From Cerioporus squamosus (Eukaryota; Basidiomycota; Agaricomycetes; Polyporales; Polyporaceae), in NCBI GenBank assembly GCA_022592435.1, contig JABYQS010000100.1:1-64000 (forward strand): a stretch of 64,000 bases of DNA, in the 5' to 3' direction. Under the pieces are notes generated by a model. It saw only the letters and a program-made list of their open reading frames with translations, did no database searches and had not been told where the DNA came from. This document shows positions 1-12,081 of this stretch, one piece after another; position 1 is the stretch's first letter; each line of letters starts with the position of its first letter. Made by a program: the position numbers and the translations under genes.

Positions 1-3000
1 TCGACGTGGTGGATATGTTCTTCAATTCGTCGCCAACGGGCTTCGTGTAGTACGTTCGAAGGCCTGAATAAGCGCAGCGAAGTGATGGCGAAGGAAAGGC
101 GACTTTCATCCGACACAAGGGTCAGACAGCGAGGCCGTCGGAGCGTGGAGGAAGAGGTGGTTGTTGCTCGTCGGACCGCCGGCACAACAGGGAACCGTGT
201 CCAAAGCTCTGCGTGACAGTCGACGAGGCTATTGTGAACTTCAGCCTGTACTCCGGAGCGCCTGTCCAGTCTGTTGCCTTCCTCCCTGAAGCTGAACTCT
301 GTGTCCTTGCGCGTGATGGTAGAGAGATAGAGCGGAGTAAGTTCTCGACCATATCGAGACCCATTAGATGCACATTCGAAGATGCGAAGAAAGATGTCAC
401 AACGTGACAGAGGCCGTGGTTGAAGGAGGAGGGAGTGTCAATCTTGATACCCTCGGACGAGCCGAAGCTGGACCAGTGGTAGGCGCGGAATGTGAACGTC
501 TCGCCGTCATCCGTAGACCTCTCGGTCACGAAAAAGCACGATCCTTCTGGTGAAGGATACACGGCCAGAACGTCCCTTGACAGCTGAAGTCTAGCAGGCC
601 TGCGTCCGAATAAGCGGCGGTGTGAGCATGCGGCGACACTGAGTGAATGGATAAGTCGGGACGCACCGGAATTGCTGCGAGACGAGCGAGAATATGCGCG
701 CCCGGGACAGGTCGTCCACGAAGAGCAACTCCTCCATTCCGCTCACAAACTCCATGTGCTTGATCGTTACAGGACTGTCGTACCATGTGCTGAGATTCAC
801 ATGGCTTCCTCTCCCCTGCAGAGACGTGTACTTTTGATCGAAAGCGAAGGTGTGCAGGTGTATGAGTGGCTCTTCCTGCATACGAAAAGTGTATCAGCTT
901 TGCTTTGCATGAGTATTGGCGGGCAACGTACGGCGACCATAATACAGAGGGCGAGGACGCGCTTAGTTTCATCGTATGCGAGCAGGAAGTGATCGCCGAG
1001 CTTGTCACGGCTGAGTTTCTTCACGGCCTTCTTGCGGATTGCATGATCAATCGCGGATACGGGCGGCGCGTAAATCAAGCAGTCTCCAGGTCCACTGCGG
1101 ACAACGAGCAAACACCTGCTATCCGGTAGAAGGTGTATATAGCTAATGATAGCGAGTGGAGGAGATTATGATTCATCAACACACGCCATGGCCCATAAGT
1201 CTAACGACTCACACGACTTCACAGTTTCCAGGAAGGCTGAACGCCGAGGCCGAGTGCGTACGGACGATCGGGCTCGGTACGTGGTCTGAGACGCCCTCTC
1301 GCATGAGGTGGATGTCCCTCTCAGCAAGCTCGAGGGGGTATATGGTGTATCGATCCTCAGGAGGGCTGTATCGGGCCTCAGACGACTTCACCTTGTACAT
1401 GCGGACGCCGCCGAATCGAGATGATGCTACTCGGATGTGAGTTACAGTGACATCACGGTATTGGCAAGGACCACCCACGTTGCTGAACCTCTGAGACATC
1501 CAAGATCTCAACTACCGCCGTCGATCGCGCACTGAGATGCACCGTCAGTGAACGAAGCAACGAACATCAGTTTCCTCACCCAGCTGCAGTGTCGTCCGTG
1601 TGTCTCATGAGCCCTTGTACCAAGTCCATCCTCGCTTCATTCAACGCCCTTGTCTTCTCGGCATCCACCTCTTGTCTGACCTGGGCATGACATGTCTGGT
1701 GTTGTAATCGCTGAAACTTGATGGACAGCTCTTTCGCCTTTGCCAAGACAACGTTCGAAAGATGCTCATTTGTGAGCTCGACGACTTTGTTGACGTCGCC
1801 AGCTAGCGAGGGCGAACGTTCCGCGAAGTCACCGATGCAAGACAGGAACATCCTATCATCCATCTCGAGTGTGTCCCCGTGAAGATGAAGAGTCCGAGTG
1901 CTTGAAACGGAAGACGACGTCGTGGCGTCAGACAGCATCCCCCACAGATTGCGCCATCTCCGAGCCGGTCGCGACAATCCATCGGTAGGTACGTCGATGG
2001 CACCACTGTTGCTCGTCAGCAATCGTGTTAGTAGCTCTTCTCTCTGCTGATCGGTAAGATCGGGGTGTTCCCTGGAGATGAATCGAGAGCGAGGATCCGA
2101 GCCTTCCGTTCTCTGAAGACAGTTGAGGGCACGGAGTTGAGCATCTCATCTTCCAGCGTAGCGTGCAAGACATCCCGAATGGGGCGGTATAAGAGGGCAA
2201 TTTCCCCCAGTCGCCCTGCCGCTATTCATGAGCAATCCGTGCACGGGCCAAAACGGGAAACTCACCGTCTCCCTCAGCAGCGGATGCACCCTGCACATTG
2301 TTGTCGTGCGGCGTAAGAGCATCGTCCCGGCGTAGCACACTAGCGGCATCCTCTGTGAGCATCCTGGGCACGCGACCTGAGTGAAACCACTCACGGATAT
2401 TTCTTCACCAGCTCACGCATCAGATACCGAGCGATGCTGGAGCTGAGGCCAGCCGCCTCGCCCTCGATTCGAGCAGAGACCTCACGATTTCTCTCTTGCA
2501 GTCGTGTCTTGAAGATGCCGTCCACTTCTACGAGCCTGGACCTGTATTGCTTGACGGCATCCGGCGAGCGTTCCCGCATCCCAAGACGTAGCAACAGTTC
2601 GAGGGAATCCGCAGAGATTGCGGGATTAAGCTGCAGCGGACCACGCCTGGGTTCGACCGTTAGAACAGTGCAGAACTCCGGATAACAGAGACGCTTACAC
2701 GAGATTCTTCAGCGCCGTCTCTTCCCAGGTCTTGTCACTGGGAATCAGCACTTCTTTCCCGGGGACGTGCACGGCGGTGACCACGCCTTGCTGCGTCTCT
2801 CCTCGCGTCAGCCTTGGTGGTAGGATGTCAATGTCTGCATTCGTGGGAACGTCATGAGCGATCGGCGGGATGTGAACCTAAAGACAGCTTGCTGTTAGGT
2901 TGAATCACAATCGATGAGCGCAGATAACTTCTCTTGCCTCGAAGCCCATTTTCGCCGAGACATTCTCCTCTTGCTCCTTCGTCTTCAGCACCTCAAAGGT

Positions 3001-4104
3001 GAACATTCTGTCGCTCTCGTCAACCTCAAGATCGTCGTCGTCTGCAGTTTCATCAGGCTGACGCCATACAATGGTGTTAGCGTGGTCGGCAGACATCAGA
3101 CACGCCACCTGGTCGCAAAGCTTCGTCAGGTACCTGGTATTAGATTCAGTACATATGTAGTAGACGGGAAGCCAGAGTCGATTCGCTCACCTCATGAAGG
3201 CGACTCGGCTGGTGTGGGTCGATTGGGCACAATTGTCCTCCCACGTATTGTCTTCCGGCCAATATATGACATACATGGGATCTCCGTCCCCAAGCTTCAG
3301 GATGTATAGTCCTGAGCGCAGGGAAGCACGCGCAGCAGTACCAACGTCGTCACTCGGCAGCAGCAAGGCAGCAGTACTGTTGAACACAGTATGTGAGCGC
3401 ACAGACACGAAAGCAACGGTAGGAGAACGCACAGCTGTTCGTCCAGGCCGCACTTCTTGCGGAGGAACTCGACGATGGAAGACTTGCTCCCGTACAAGCC
3501 CAGAGGTTTGACGTGGACGGAGTCGAGCGCGCGGAAGTCGACTTTGGTCATGGACGTGTAGGCATTCGGGCGCAGGTCATTGATCAAACGGCCCAGGGCG
3601 TCTTGTTCGATGATAACCTTGTCGACTACGTGCCGGATATGTTGTTAATCATACTGTTTCGCCAGCGAAGGAGCATATCACTTGCCCAGCCCATTACTTC
3701 CTCGCTCACGTATCAGATCCAAGACCCTATACAAACCGGGGATCGCTTCAACGAGGTCGTTGGGCAGGAGTAGTGGCGGCGACCCGGCCTGATGGTCGTC
3801 TCTGCCAGGGCCCTCGTCCGCGAGAGCGACATGCTCCGCCGGAGCAGGGGGAGAAATGGGTGTGGTATCGGACCCGGACTGGGTATGGTCACTTGGCGGG
3901 AGGGGCTTCTGGTCCTGCGCCTTGTTGGGCGGCGCGCCTTGCACTTTATCGGGTGGAATGCCCGGATGCGCTACAGTTTCGAGGAATATGGTCGTTGGTA
4001 CGCTGTGCTGAGATGCGTAGACGAGGGCGAACTCGAGGCGTACCTTGAGTTCCAGCACCAGATATGCCGGTGTAGCCGTACAAATATCTGTCGAGACTAG
4101 CCAT
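1..4104 (-). CDS. Large conserved basidiomycete protein, 3' part missing (multi-exon)
   Basis: Spliced minus-strand gene whose 3' end lies beyond position 1. The start is chosen at 4104 (MASLDRYLYGYTG), which has a good context and is followed by a 73-nt GT-AG intron. The next exon is Pro-rich. Further exons encode VDKVIIEQDALGRLINDLRP (about 3630-3570), LRSGLYILKLGDG and a MYVIYWPEDNTW block (about 3330-3200), YLTKLCDQVACL (about 3120), a helical Glu/Lys/Arg-rich stretch (2600-1580), and beta-rich repeats between about 1110 and 130 that resemble WD/propeller blades (LVVRSGPGDCLIYAPP, EELLFVDDLSRARIFSL). The last visible exon encodes VLHEARWRRIEEHIHHV. I recognise the pattern as a family recurrent in Agaricomycetes but cannot give it a function. 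There is no signal peptide, membrane segment or catalytic motif I can defend. Exon limits are approximate. Confidence 0.65.
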
Positions 4105-4732
4105 GGTTGTAAGAACAAGCAACAAACATAGACTAGAGAGGCGAGAACAAACATGTAGGCTCGCAGAGTTAAGTACTCGCTGTACACAGAGTTCTTACCG
4201 CAGCATGGCAGAGAAACCCAGAACGCGTTAAAGTCTCGCGTGATTAGAAAAGAAGCAGAAGCGGCAACGAGGTTTCAGCATGCCTGGCTGACAATACAAA
4301 GCTTGGCTGGACCGGTCAAGCCACCCGATCATGGTGTGAACTGGACGTGAAAGAAGTCTAAAGGCTGCAGAGTAGCTGCGGTAACGGCCAGCGCGACCTT
4401 ACAGGGCGCTACAGTGCAACGAGCGTCTATGGAACACCATATAGAAAATGCGTACATTCACCCCCAGTCTTGGGACTCAGTATAGTGAGAACCTGCAGAA
4501 CAAGGGGCCTGGAAGTCACTCAGAAACCTCGTTCGTATCTCGGAGTCAGCAAAGTCACGCCATGGCTTTTTGGATGGGGATGATCGATGAACCCGTGCTT
4601 GGTAGGTCGGCAACGTGAGATGAGTATACAATCATGCTACATCTTTGTTGTGGTCGCAAGGTCAGCGAGCGTTACAGTTATCGTTACAATCTGAGTACCA
4701 TAGACTTCTGCTACAGGTGTGCGTGTTTTGTC
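4105..4732. other. Intergenic region
   Basis: This lies between the start of the large left-edge gene and the 3' end of eRF3. It should hold the promoter of the former and the 3' UTR of the latter. No open frame, repeat or RNA gene stands out. Confidence 0.5.
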
Positions 4733-6786
4733 TTAGGCCGCGACGGAGAGGTTCGCAACGCCCTCCGCTGCCTCGTCGATCCCGCTCTCGATGAGCTTGG
4801 TGACCTGCGAACACGACCTTGCATCAGTATACGTCAAGCGTCGTTAGAAACGGGTAGACGCACCTTGCCGATAGCTACAGTCTTGCCCTCGTCTCGGAGC
4901 GTGAAGCGACCGAGCTGCGGGTAGTCTGTGAAGCGCTCGACACAGACTGGCTCCGCGGTTTCGATGAGGGCAACGATCTTCTGACCCCTTTTGGCGAATT
5001 GTGGAGGCTTCCTCGACTTGCGGCCAGTAGCCTTGTCGAAGTAGTGCAGGAGCGCCTACAACATCGACATTCGTCAGTTATCACATATGCAGAGAGCCAG
5101 CACGGAAGATACGCACAACGAGAGTGACCTCCTCCGAGAGCGTATGGCAGTGCATGACCGCCGAGTAACCCGCGCAGATGATGTTCTTGTGATCGAGGAT
5201 AGCAAGCTGCGCCTCGAACTGGCGCACAGCGTGGATGGGGTTCGAGGGACTCGTGAGCACGAAGCCAGGACTAATGTCCTCATCGTCGACACCACGCAGG
5301 CGGATGCGGACGTTGTCGCCGCACAGGGCAGACGTGACTTCTTCCTCCATCTCGTTGTAGATCGCAGAGACCTCGACCAGGTTCTTGTTCGGCATGAGCA
5401 GGAGCGTGTCGCCCTTGCGCATGTGCCCGGACTCGACCTTGCCAACGACGACCGTGCCCATGTCCTTGTACTTCTCCGATACGGGCATCATGAGCGGGCC
5501 AGTCCTCTTGCGGTCGACCATGGGCATCTTGTCGAGGTGCTCTAGCAGCGAGGGACCACTACAAAACGAGTACGAGTACGTCAGTCATGATAGCGGGGTT
5601 TTCGCGTGCAAGACACTCACTCCCACCAAGGTGCGACGTCCTTGGCTATCCTATCCTTCAGGTTGGCACCGGTGTAAGCGGAGACGGGAATGAAGGTGAC
5701 ATCTGTCTTGATGTTGAACCCGGCTGCCTTGATGAACGGCGTGAGCTTGTCCTTGATCTCGTCGTACCGGGACTTCTGCCAATTCACGGTCGAATCGTCC
5801 ATCTTATTGATGACACAGATGACTTCTGCACACCCGCCGTCTTGACCAACATGATGTGCTCGCGCGTCTGCCCACCCTTCTCGAATCCGGTCTCAAATTC
5901 ACCTTTGCGGGCGGAGATGACAAGAATCGCGACGTCCGCCTGTGCGGCACCGGAAATCATCGAGGGCACGAACGTCTTGTGGCCGGGCGCATCGAGGATC
6001 GTGTACCGCCGCGAGTCTGTCTCGAAGTACGCGCGGCCGACTTCGACAGTCTTGCCCTTCGCGCGCTCCTGAGGAGTCGAATCGAGTGCCCATGAGAGGT
6101 ACCACGAGTCTCGGCCGGCCTCCTTGGCCTCGCGCTCGTACTTCTCCATGGTCCGCTTGTCGACCATACCGCAGAGGTACAGCAGATTTCCACCCATCGT
6201 ACTCTTGCCGGCATCGACGTGACCGATGAACACGATGTTAAGATGCTCCTTGGCTGATCGGCAAGAGATCCGTTCAGTTCTCTGTCGCGGAATGCATCGC
6301 GCGAATACATACCGTGTCCGTACAGATCTTTTAGTACCTCCTCATCTACAGCGTTCTGAACATCTTGCGCGACTGCAGCAGCATCTGTCTTTGCACGCTC
6401 AAGTGTGAAGGCTTCGATGAAGCAGAAGGGGCTAAGGAGACGGCAGCAGCAGGTTTTGCAGGCTCCGCGGCAGGGGGCGCATCTGCCTTTGGAGCAGCTT
6501 TCGAAGGGGCGGGAGCGCTGGGAGCGGGAGCAGGGGAGGGAGCGGGTTTGGAACCGCCGATGTTCAGGGAGATAGTAGCAGGCGGTGACGGTGCTGTGGA
6601 TGCAGGGAGAGGAGCAGGCTTCGATCCACCGATATTGAGAGAAATGGTAGGAGCAGGCGCGGGTGCCTCAGCCTGCGGAGGCCGTTCTATGGGGGGCGGG
6701 AGAGGTTGTGTGGGCTGCTGCTGCTGAGGCACGCGGAATCCCTGGCCCGGGACGAAGTTGAAGGCGTTTGGGTTGAGTTTGCTCAT
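4733..6786 (-). CDS. SUP35: Translation termination factor eRF3 (GTPase), two apparent frameshifts
   Basis: eRF3 is the GTPase that works with eRF1 to release nascent chains at stop codons. The N-terminus carries a PAM2 motif (residues 3-13, SKLNPNAFNFVP), the binding site for the MLLE domain of poly(A)-binding protein. Two copies of TISLNIGGSKPAP and a Pro/Ala-rich stretch follow. The GTPase domain has the P-loop (GHVDAGKST), the DAPGH motif, NKMD and the eRF3-type block DSTPQERAKGKTVEVGRAYFE. Two EF-Tu-like beta barrels end the protein (stop at 4733). Introns fall near 6240-6303, 5560-5615, 5055-5115 and 4805-4863. The reading frame breaks twice, near 6410 (before AFTLERAK) and near 5822 (between TAGVQK and ICVINKMD). 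Both are explained by one missing base in highly conserved sequence. The PAM2 plus eRF3 signature rules out EF-1alpha. Confidence 0.93.
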
Positions 6787-7571
6787 GGCTACACTTGCAG
6801 ATCAAAACAGAGAGAAATCAAGAAGATCAGCAGGCAGAGAGGTCGTCTAGTACAGTACAAGCCCGAGGAGGTGGTGGTAGCGGACGGAGAGCAGGTTTTC
6901 TGCCGCTTACCTCTTCCGGCGATCACTCATCTCGACTCAACGCTCGCTTCGCTCCCGACCACCACCGCCCTCGCGCTGACGACTTTGAATTTGTTCTTCA
7001 ACTTTTGTCTGCGTGTCATGCAAGAACAATGCAAGAGGGAATGTTAGCAGTGATATCACTTGGCAGGTCGTCTTCGAATGATGTGTTTGCTGTTTGTTGA
7101 GGCCCGAGGGCTTTCAAATTGCACCACACAGCATTGTATACGCCTCCCTTGCAGCATTCGTGCATATCGATGTGTTCATGACCATCGTTCGAGCAATAGC
7201 AAAAGCTTCGACAGTGGTACAGTACTTGACGCAAACTGCGACTGCTTCCCCACATGCGAAGAGGATCCTGTGTTTTGCACACTCTGGCCGACCCGGAATC
7301 TGGATCTAAACAAGATGATCGAAGGAGAGACTGCGATTAAAGTAGACAAGGATGGAAACGTGAAGGAGAGTGCCGCGGTCGGGGAGTCCATGATCTCGTA
7401 GTACATCGCCTGGGAGGCTGCAGTGTATAACGGGTATCCGTATCAATATTTACCAGAGGTCCAAGATCTCCATCCTGGAACTGCGAAACCTAGGGAGAGA
7501 CGAAAATACGTAGATCTCCATCATAGTGTAGTAGTAGCAATGCTAGCATCGGTCCTTAGATATCGATAGTC
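6787..7571. other. Intergenic region (eRF3 promoter, SLA1 3' flank)
   Basis: Upstream sequence of eRF3 and downstream flank of SLA1. A 113-codon plus-strand frame (7060-7401) has no recognisable similarity and lacks supporting splice or start context. I see no RNA gene or repeat. Confidence 0.45.
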
Positions 7572-10500
7572 TCACTGGTAGCCATAGCCTCCCTGGAAGC
7601 CGTTCATGCCGCCGCCGTACCCTCCCCACCCGGTAGACTGGACGGTCAAGGGAGTCGCTGCGGAGAAAGAATAAGGTTTGGTACGTTGCCCAGCATACTA
7701 GGCGGCGACTTACGATTAGGCCGCAGTGCGTCGTATTTGTCCGCTCCTTGGGGACCAGCATCGTCCTGAGCAAACGTCCCGCTCTTCATCTGAGCGAAGA
7801 TGTTGGCTGGATTCGTGTTGACGGAAGCCTGTGAAGGAACAGGGGGTACTGGTGGTAGTGAAGTCGCATTGTAGCCGTTTCCACCGAACGGAGACTGCCC
7901 GTAACCAGGGTTGAATCCTGTCGGGTCTATCGAAACGTTTAATCCCGTTTGTGTATTGGTCAAGCGAGGCCACTCACTGCTCTGTATAGGGTTGAATCCG
8001 GTCGGATCTGCGTAGCGATGTTAGGACGACGTTCCGCATTGTACGAGGGTAAACTCACTGGTTTGGACCGGGGTGAAACTAGGTGTAGGTTGGAATGAAG
8101 GTACCGATTGCATGCCTCCGCCATAGTTGCCAAAGTTGCCACTGGGCATCCCTGTCGGCTGAGACATGATTCCCTGGGGCTGGAAACCGGTGGGTTGCGA
8201 CAGCATGGACGGTGCCCCACCCACGAAGCCGGTCTGTTGCGGAAGCAGTGAGGGCTGCTGCGGAGGTTGCGAAGAGAAGGGAGACGGAGACGCGCTCGGA
8301 CGCGTAGGAACGAAGCCGGAGAACCCAGTTGTGGTCGGGACCAGAGGCTGCAGCAACGCCTGGTTTGCAGGAACAGGCGCAAACGGCCCACGCGGCCCTG
8401 GCGAAGGCGCAGAGAACATACCCGTCTGCTGTGCTTGCAATGCCTGGCCAATTGGTACGGGGGACGAACCCATGCCCATACCAGTCGCATATCCGATGGG
8501 AGCCGCGATTGGAGGCGATATCGATGCTGACGGCGCACGCTGAGGAGCGGCGGGGGCAGAAACGGCGGATGCAAGTTGCGGAGCTGCCGGGCTGTTGACA
8601 CGCATGCTAGCGATGCGCGCGAGCTGGTCGAAAATGTCGTTGTCAGCCGACTTTGCGGGTTCCGACTGCTGAGCAGGAGCTCCAGAAGCAACGGAAGCGG
8701 CGCGAGCGGGAGGAGGGCTGACAGCGACCGTGGGCGCGGTGGGTGCAGCCGGGGCGGGAGGTGCAGGGGGTGCAGGCGGAGCAGATGGGGCGCGGGCAGG
8801 AGGAGTAGGAGCAACAGGTTTTGTCGAGCTTGGCCGGTTCGTCCATGCATCGTCGTCAAACCCGCTGGGCGTCGTCTTGGGTGGGAGCTGCGCCGGGCTT
8901 GAGGTTGATTGCTGAATGCCTTCGGGACTCACAACCATAGGAGACCCAGTACGCTTGATCTGGTCAGAGGCGGTGGAGATAGACTGCAGATCCACGCTAT
9001 TGGGCACGCTCTTGTTGGTCTGTGGGCGACCACGACGCATATTCTTCAACTCGCCGTTAGATCCTGCGAAAAGGTTCGGCGCTGGGCTTCTTGACTTCAA
9101 GTTGGACTCCTCGGCCTGAAGCTGTCGCGCAAGCTCCTCGTCCTTGCGCAACTGTTCCTCCCTATTGCTGGACTTCGGCTTGCGCTGCTCGATGGCCTTC
9201 TTGACGCGAATGATATCGCCTTCACGCAAGCCGAGCCGGCGCATGGTCTCCTCCGTAATATCCGGCAGGACAGCCTCGTCAATCTTGTCTCGCTCGAACG
9301 AGGACGCGTACCGCGTGCAATCGTCGATATCGCAGCCGGCGTTCAGGAAGAACTCAAACCAATCAATAGTGGGACCCTTCGGCTTCGGCTGCGGAGGTGC
9401 CTTCGGAGGACTGGCGGCCTTGGCCTCGATCATGGACTTCCTGCGCAACTCAAGCGGCTCATTGTCGTCGTCGTCCGACCTGCGACGCGACGAAGATCCG
9501 TTCTTGTGCTTGCCCGTAAGCTTCTGTACATATCGCAGGTCCTCCTCCGACATCTTCTCGGCTGGGACCTCGATGACGACGCCGTTGACCTTATGTAACC
9601 TGAGCTTCCCGTTGGCGAAACCGAGGAATGCAGCGTCCACACGAAACTGGCCCGTCCGGTCGCGCCATTCGCGCAGAGTCTCGGGCGGAGGTCCACCTGC
9701 GTTCGTCGCTCCATCAGGTGCACCGAACAAGATTTTACAGGGAGACAACTCACGTTTGTTGTCGCTTGACGACCTACTCTTCTCTTCACTTTTGCGTTCT
9801 ACCAACTTCTTCCGGCGTGCTTCCTCCTCCGCAATCGCGCGCTCCTTCTCCTTCTGCTTCTCGCGCTCGCGCTCACGACGCTTCCTGTCTGCCTCCGCCG
9901 CGGCTGCAGCAGCCTTCGCTCGCTGTTCCGCTTCATGTTTCTTTCGCTCCTTCTCAGCATGTTCGCGCTCCGCCGCAGATCGGCGCTCCTCCTCTTCGCG
10001 TTCAGCAGCTTCTTGAGCGGCCTTCTGGGCGGCAGCTGCAGCGGCAGCCTCCTCGGATGCTTGCGAGGGAGCTGGTGGGACAACGGCTTCGCCTCCGACA
10101 AGCTATTCGGGCGCTTGAGGGACGGGGACGATGGAATCTACGGAAGAACTCACCTCAACATAACTCGCAGGTACGACACCCTCTTCGCCTCGGGCGTTCC
10201 TGACCTTCCACCACTCCTCGCTGTCTCGCTCCAAAACCACAAGCCCTTCTCCCTCGTACACGCTCAGTTCATCCTCCCCGTCAGCAGTGAAGTCGTATAA
10301 GGCGACTGCTCCGAGACCATCGCTCACTGCGCCATGATCTTCAGGCACAGCGTGGGGTGGCTCTTCTTCCTCCTCTTCCTCGTACGGCTCAGCGGGAATC
10401 TCTTCTGGCTCATCCTGCGCAAAGTGGACCGACTTCTGAGCGCTGCTGCGCGGGCGTTCAATGGGTGGCTCCTCCGCAGGCGGAGTGGATGCAGTGCCGT

Positions 10501-11605
10501 TCGTAGCTGGGACGCCGCCGTTGGCGATCGCACGAGAGGACTCAAGCTTCGCCATAATCTCCTCTGCGGTGTCCTTCGAGCCTGCATGGTAGTGAAGGTT
10601 CGCAGCATCCGGGCCTCCAACGTCGATGTGAACGTGCTTGGACTTCTCAAGCTTGACAGATTGGATATCCGAGGTTTGCCACTTGCGCACGGGGTTCTTA
10701 TCCGACTCGCTGGCGAAGAACATGGCGCCGTTCCCAATCCCAAGCGTGCCCTTCTTCTTCTTGCCCTTTGCATCGACTTCGGAAACGGACCACGTCTTGA
10801 TGGAGTCAGCCTGGGCCTTGTTAGAGGCCGCCGCAACGCGGTCCGCTGGGTCAACATATGTGCTGACCGGCCGTGGGGGTTGTGGCGGCTTAACATGAAG
10901 ACGAATCCTAGTAAGCATCGCTGCACATCACCATGAAAGAGGTGGTCGTGGCCACCGGGATGTGAACACTCACTGAGTCGGGCACGACAATCGACGATAT
11001 GGAAGTGGAAGCAGGCGCAGCAGCAGGAGCCTCGCCCTCTCCGTCAGCCTGAGCGCAAAGGAGTCAGGGTCTGAAAGATGTCTCAGAAGCTTTGTGGACG
11101 TACCTCCTCGACGTAATTACCGGGAACGTATCCTATCCGTCCTTCCTGCGAGCGGCTCGACACCAGCAACCAATCCTCCTCCTTAACATACACATCCAGG
11201 ATCTCATCCTCTTTGACGGTAAGCTCCGTCGGCTCCGCAGCGTCGTAATCGTATAGGACCTTGACTACTTGTATGGGGTCAGCCTGTGCAGTCCTGCGGT
11301 GAGTTGGACGCGGCAAGTAGGCAGTGCGGGGTAACAGACCAGCTCGACGTAGGCAGAAGGCACGAGCCCGGAAGCACTCTCCTCCTCTTGCGAATCAGGC
11401 TTGACCTTGACCTTCCACCAGCTGCAGAATATGTAAGCTTGGAAGACGAGTCGGAAGTGGGATGATCGCACTCTTCGTCGGTACGCTCGAGTAGAAAGAG
11501 GAGCTGGTTCTCCTTGATGGCTATCTCGTCCTCGGCGTCCGCCTGTGGCTCATAGTCGTAGGAGGCCCTGAGGACTGCGAGATACTTGTCAGGTTCCGCA
11601 GCCAT
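7572..11605 (-). CDS. SLA1: Actin cytoskeleton-regulatory endocytic adaptor Sla1
   Basis: Sla1 links cargo, clathrin and the Arp2/3 activator Las17 at cortical actin patches. The start at 11605 (MAAEPDKYLAVLRASYDYEP) opens directly into the first SH3 domain. The second SH3 (VKVLYDYDAAEPTEL) lies near 11270-11100. An SHD1-like region (TWSVSEVDAKGKKKKG) follows near 10800, and the third SH3 (AVALYDFTADGEDELSVYEG) near 10300. Next come a long Glu/Arg/Ala coiled coil (10060-9800), the SHD1 NPF-binding domain (EWRDRTGQFRVDAAFLGF, about 9680) and the SAM-like SHD2 (IDWFEFFLNAGCDIDDCTRY, about 9350). A Pro/Gln-rich tail carries repeated TGF and TGFNP motifs and ends in GFQGGYGYQ at 7572. The order SH3-SH3-SHD-SH3-SHD1-SHD2-repeats matches yeast Sla1. 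About eight introns of around 50 nt interrupt it. One of 51 nt (10100-10150) contains the only in-frame stop, inside its acceptor TAG. Confidence 0.95.
7978..8007 (-). other. 30-nt micro-exon of SLA1 encoding a TGFNP repeat
   Basis: This 30-nt exon is flanked by GT-AG introns of about 50 nt. It encodes the same PTGFNP unit as the beginning of the next exon (ends at 7926), with the same codon phase. The pair looks like a duplicated repeat unit with its intron. Confidence 0.7.
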
Positions 11606-12081
11606 GAGGAGAAGGCAGAGATTGCGCAAAGGGTAAAATGGGTAGATTGTGGTGGTCGGGAACGACCCGGCGGCAGCACCTCTATGATGGCATATCGGCG
11701 CTTCCCGCCGGTTAACCGCGCGTCGCCCACAGCGCAAGAGGGTTGGCGAACTGTTACATACTTAGTCGTGTCCCCGCAAATCAGGTCAATCTCCGCGGGT
11801 GGAGTAGTGTGAGATGCCCCTTATGTGAACACTGAGGTATGAAGGATCCGGGGGCATCCAAGCAGTAGTAGGATGACGGTGTACATATATCAGTATGCGA
11901 AGCTCAGACACATGTATTACGGTCATCGAACTATACATGGTCAGTATCGCTTATGCGGCGATGAGGACGACAAGCAGGATGTTGTACGGCGTTATACCAC
12001 CGAAGACTGCATGCCGCCCCGGTAACCAGGGCTTGGATCGTGATAAGAACTGAATAGCGCATGAACGGCGGCCCGTCCTGG
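11606..12081. other. Intergenic region (SLA1 promoter)
   Basis: It holds the upstream region of SLA1 and the 3' flank of the minus-strand C2H2 gene. No gene or structured element is evident. A minus-strand frame through 11951 is the alternative-frame continuation of the C2H2 tail. Confidence 0.45.

Noticed and set aside
4733..6786. Identification as elongation factor EF-1alpha
   Set aside because: PAM2 motif, SLNIGG repeats and the eRF3-specific ERAKGKTVEVGRAYF block identify eRF3.
7060..7401. 113-codon plus-strand frame between eRF3 and SLA1
   Set aside because: Low-complexity fragments only, no recognisable domain, poor start context.
8021..9800. Numerous plus-strand frames opposite SLA1 and the nucleoporin
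   Set aside because: They are mirror frames of Pro/Ala/Ser-rich repeats with no independent coding evidence.
10103..10150. In-frame TAG between the third SH3 domain and the coiled coil of SLA1
   Set aside because: The stop is the acceptor end of a 51-nt GTGAGT...TAG intron of length divisible by three. Splicing restores SYVE-LVGGEAVV.
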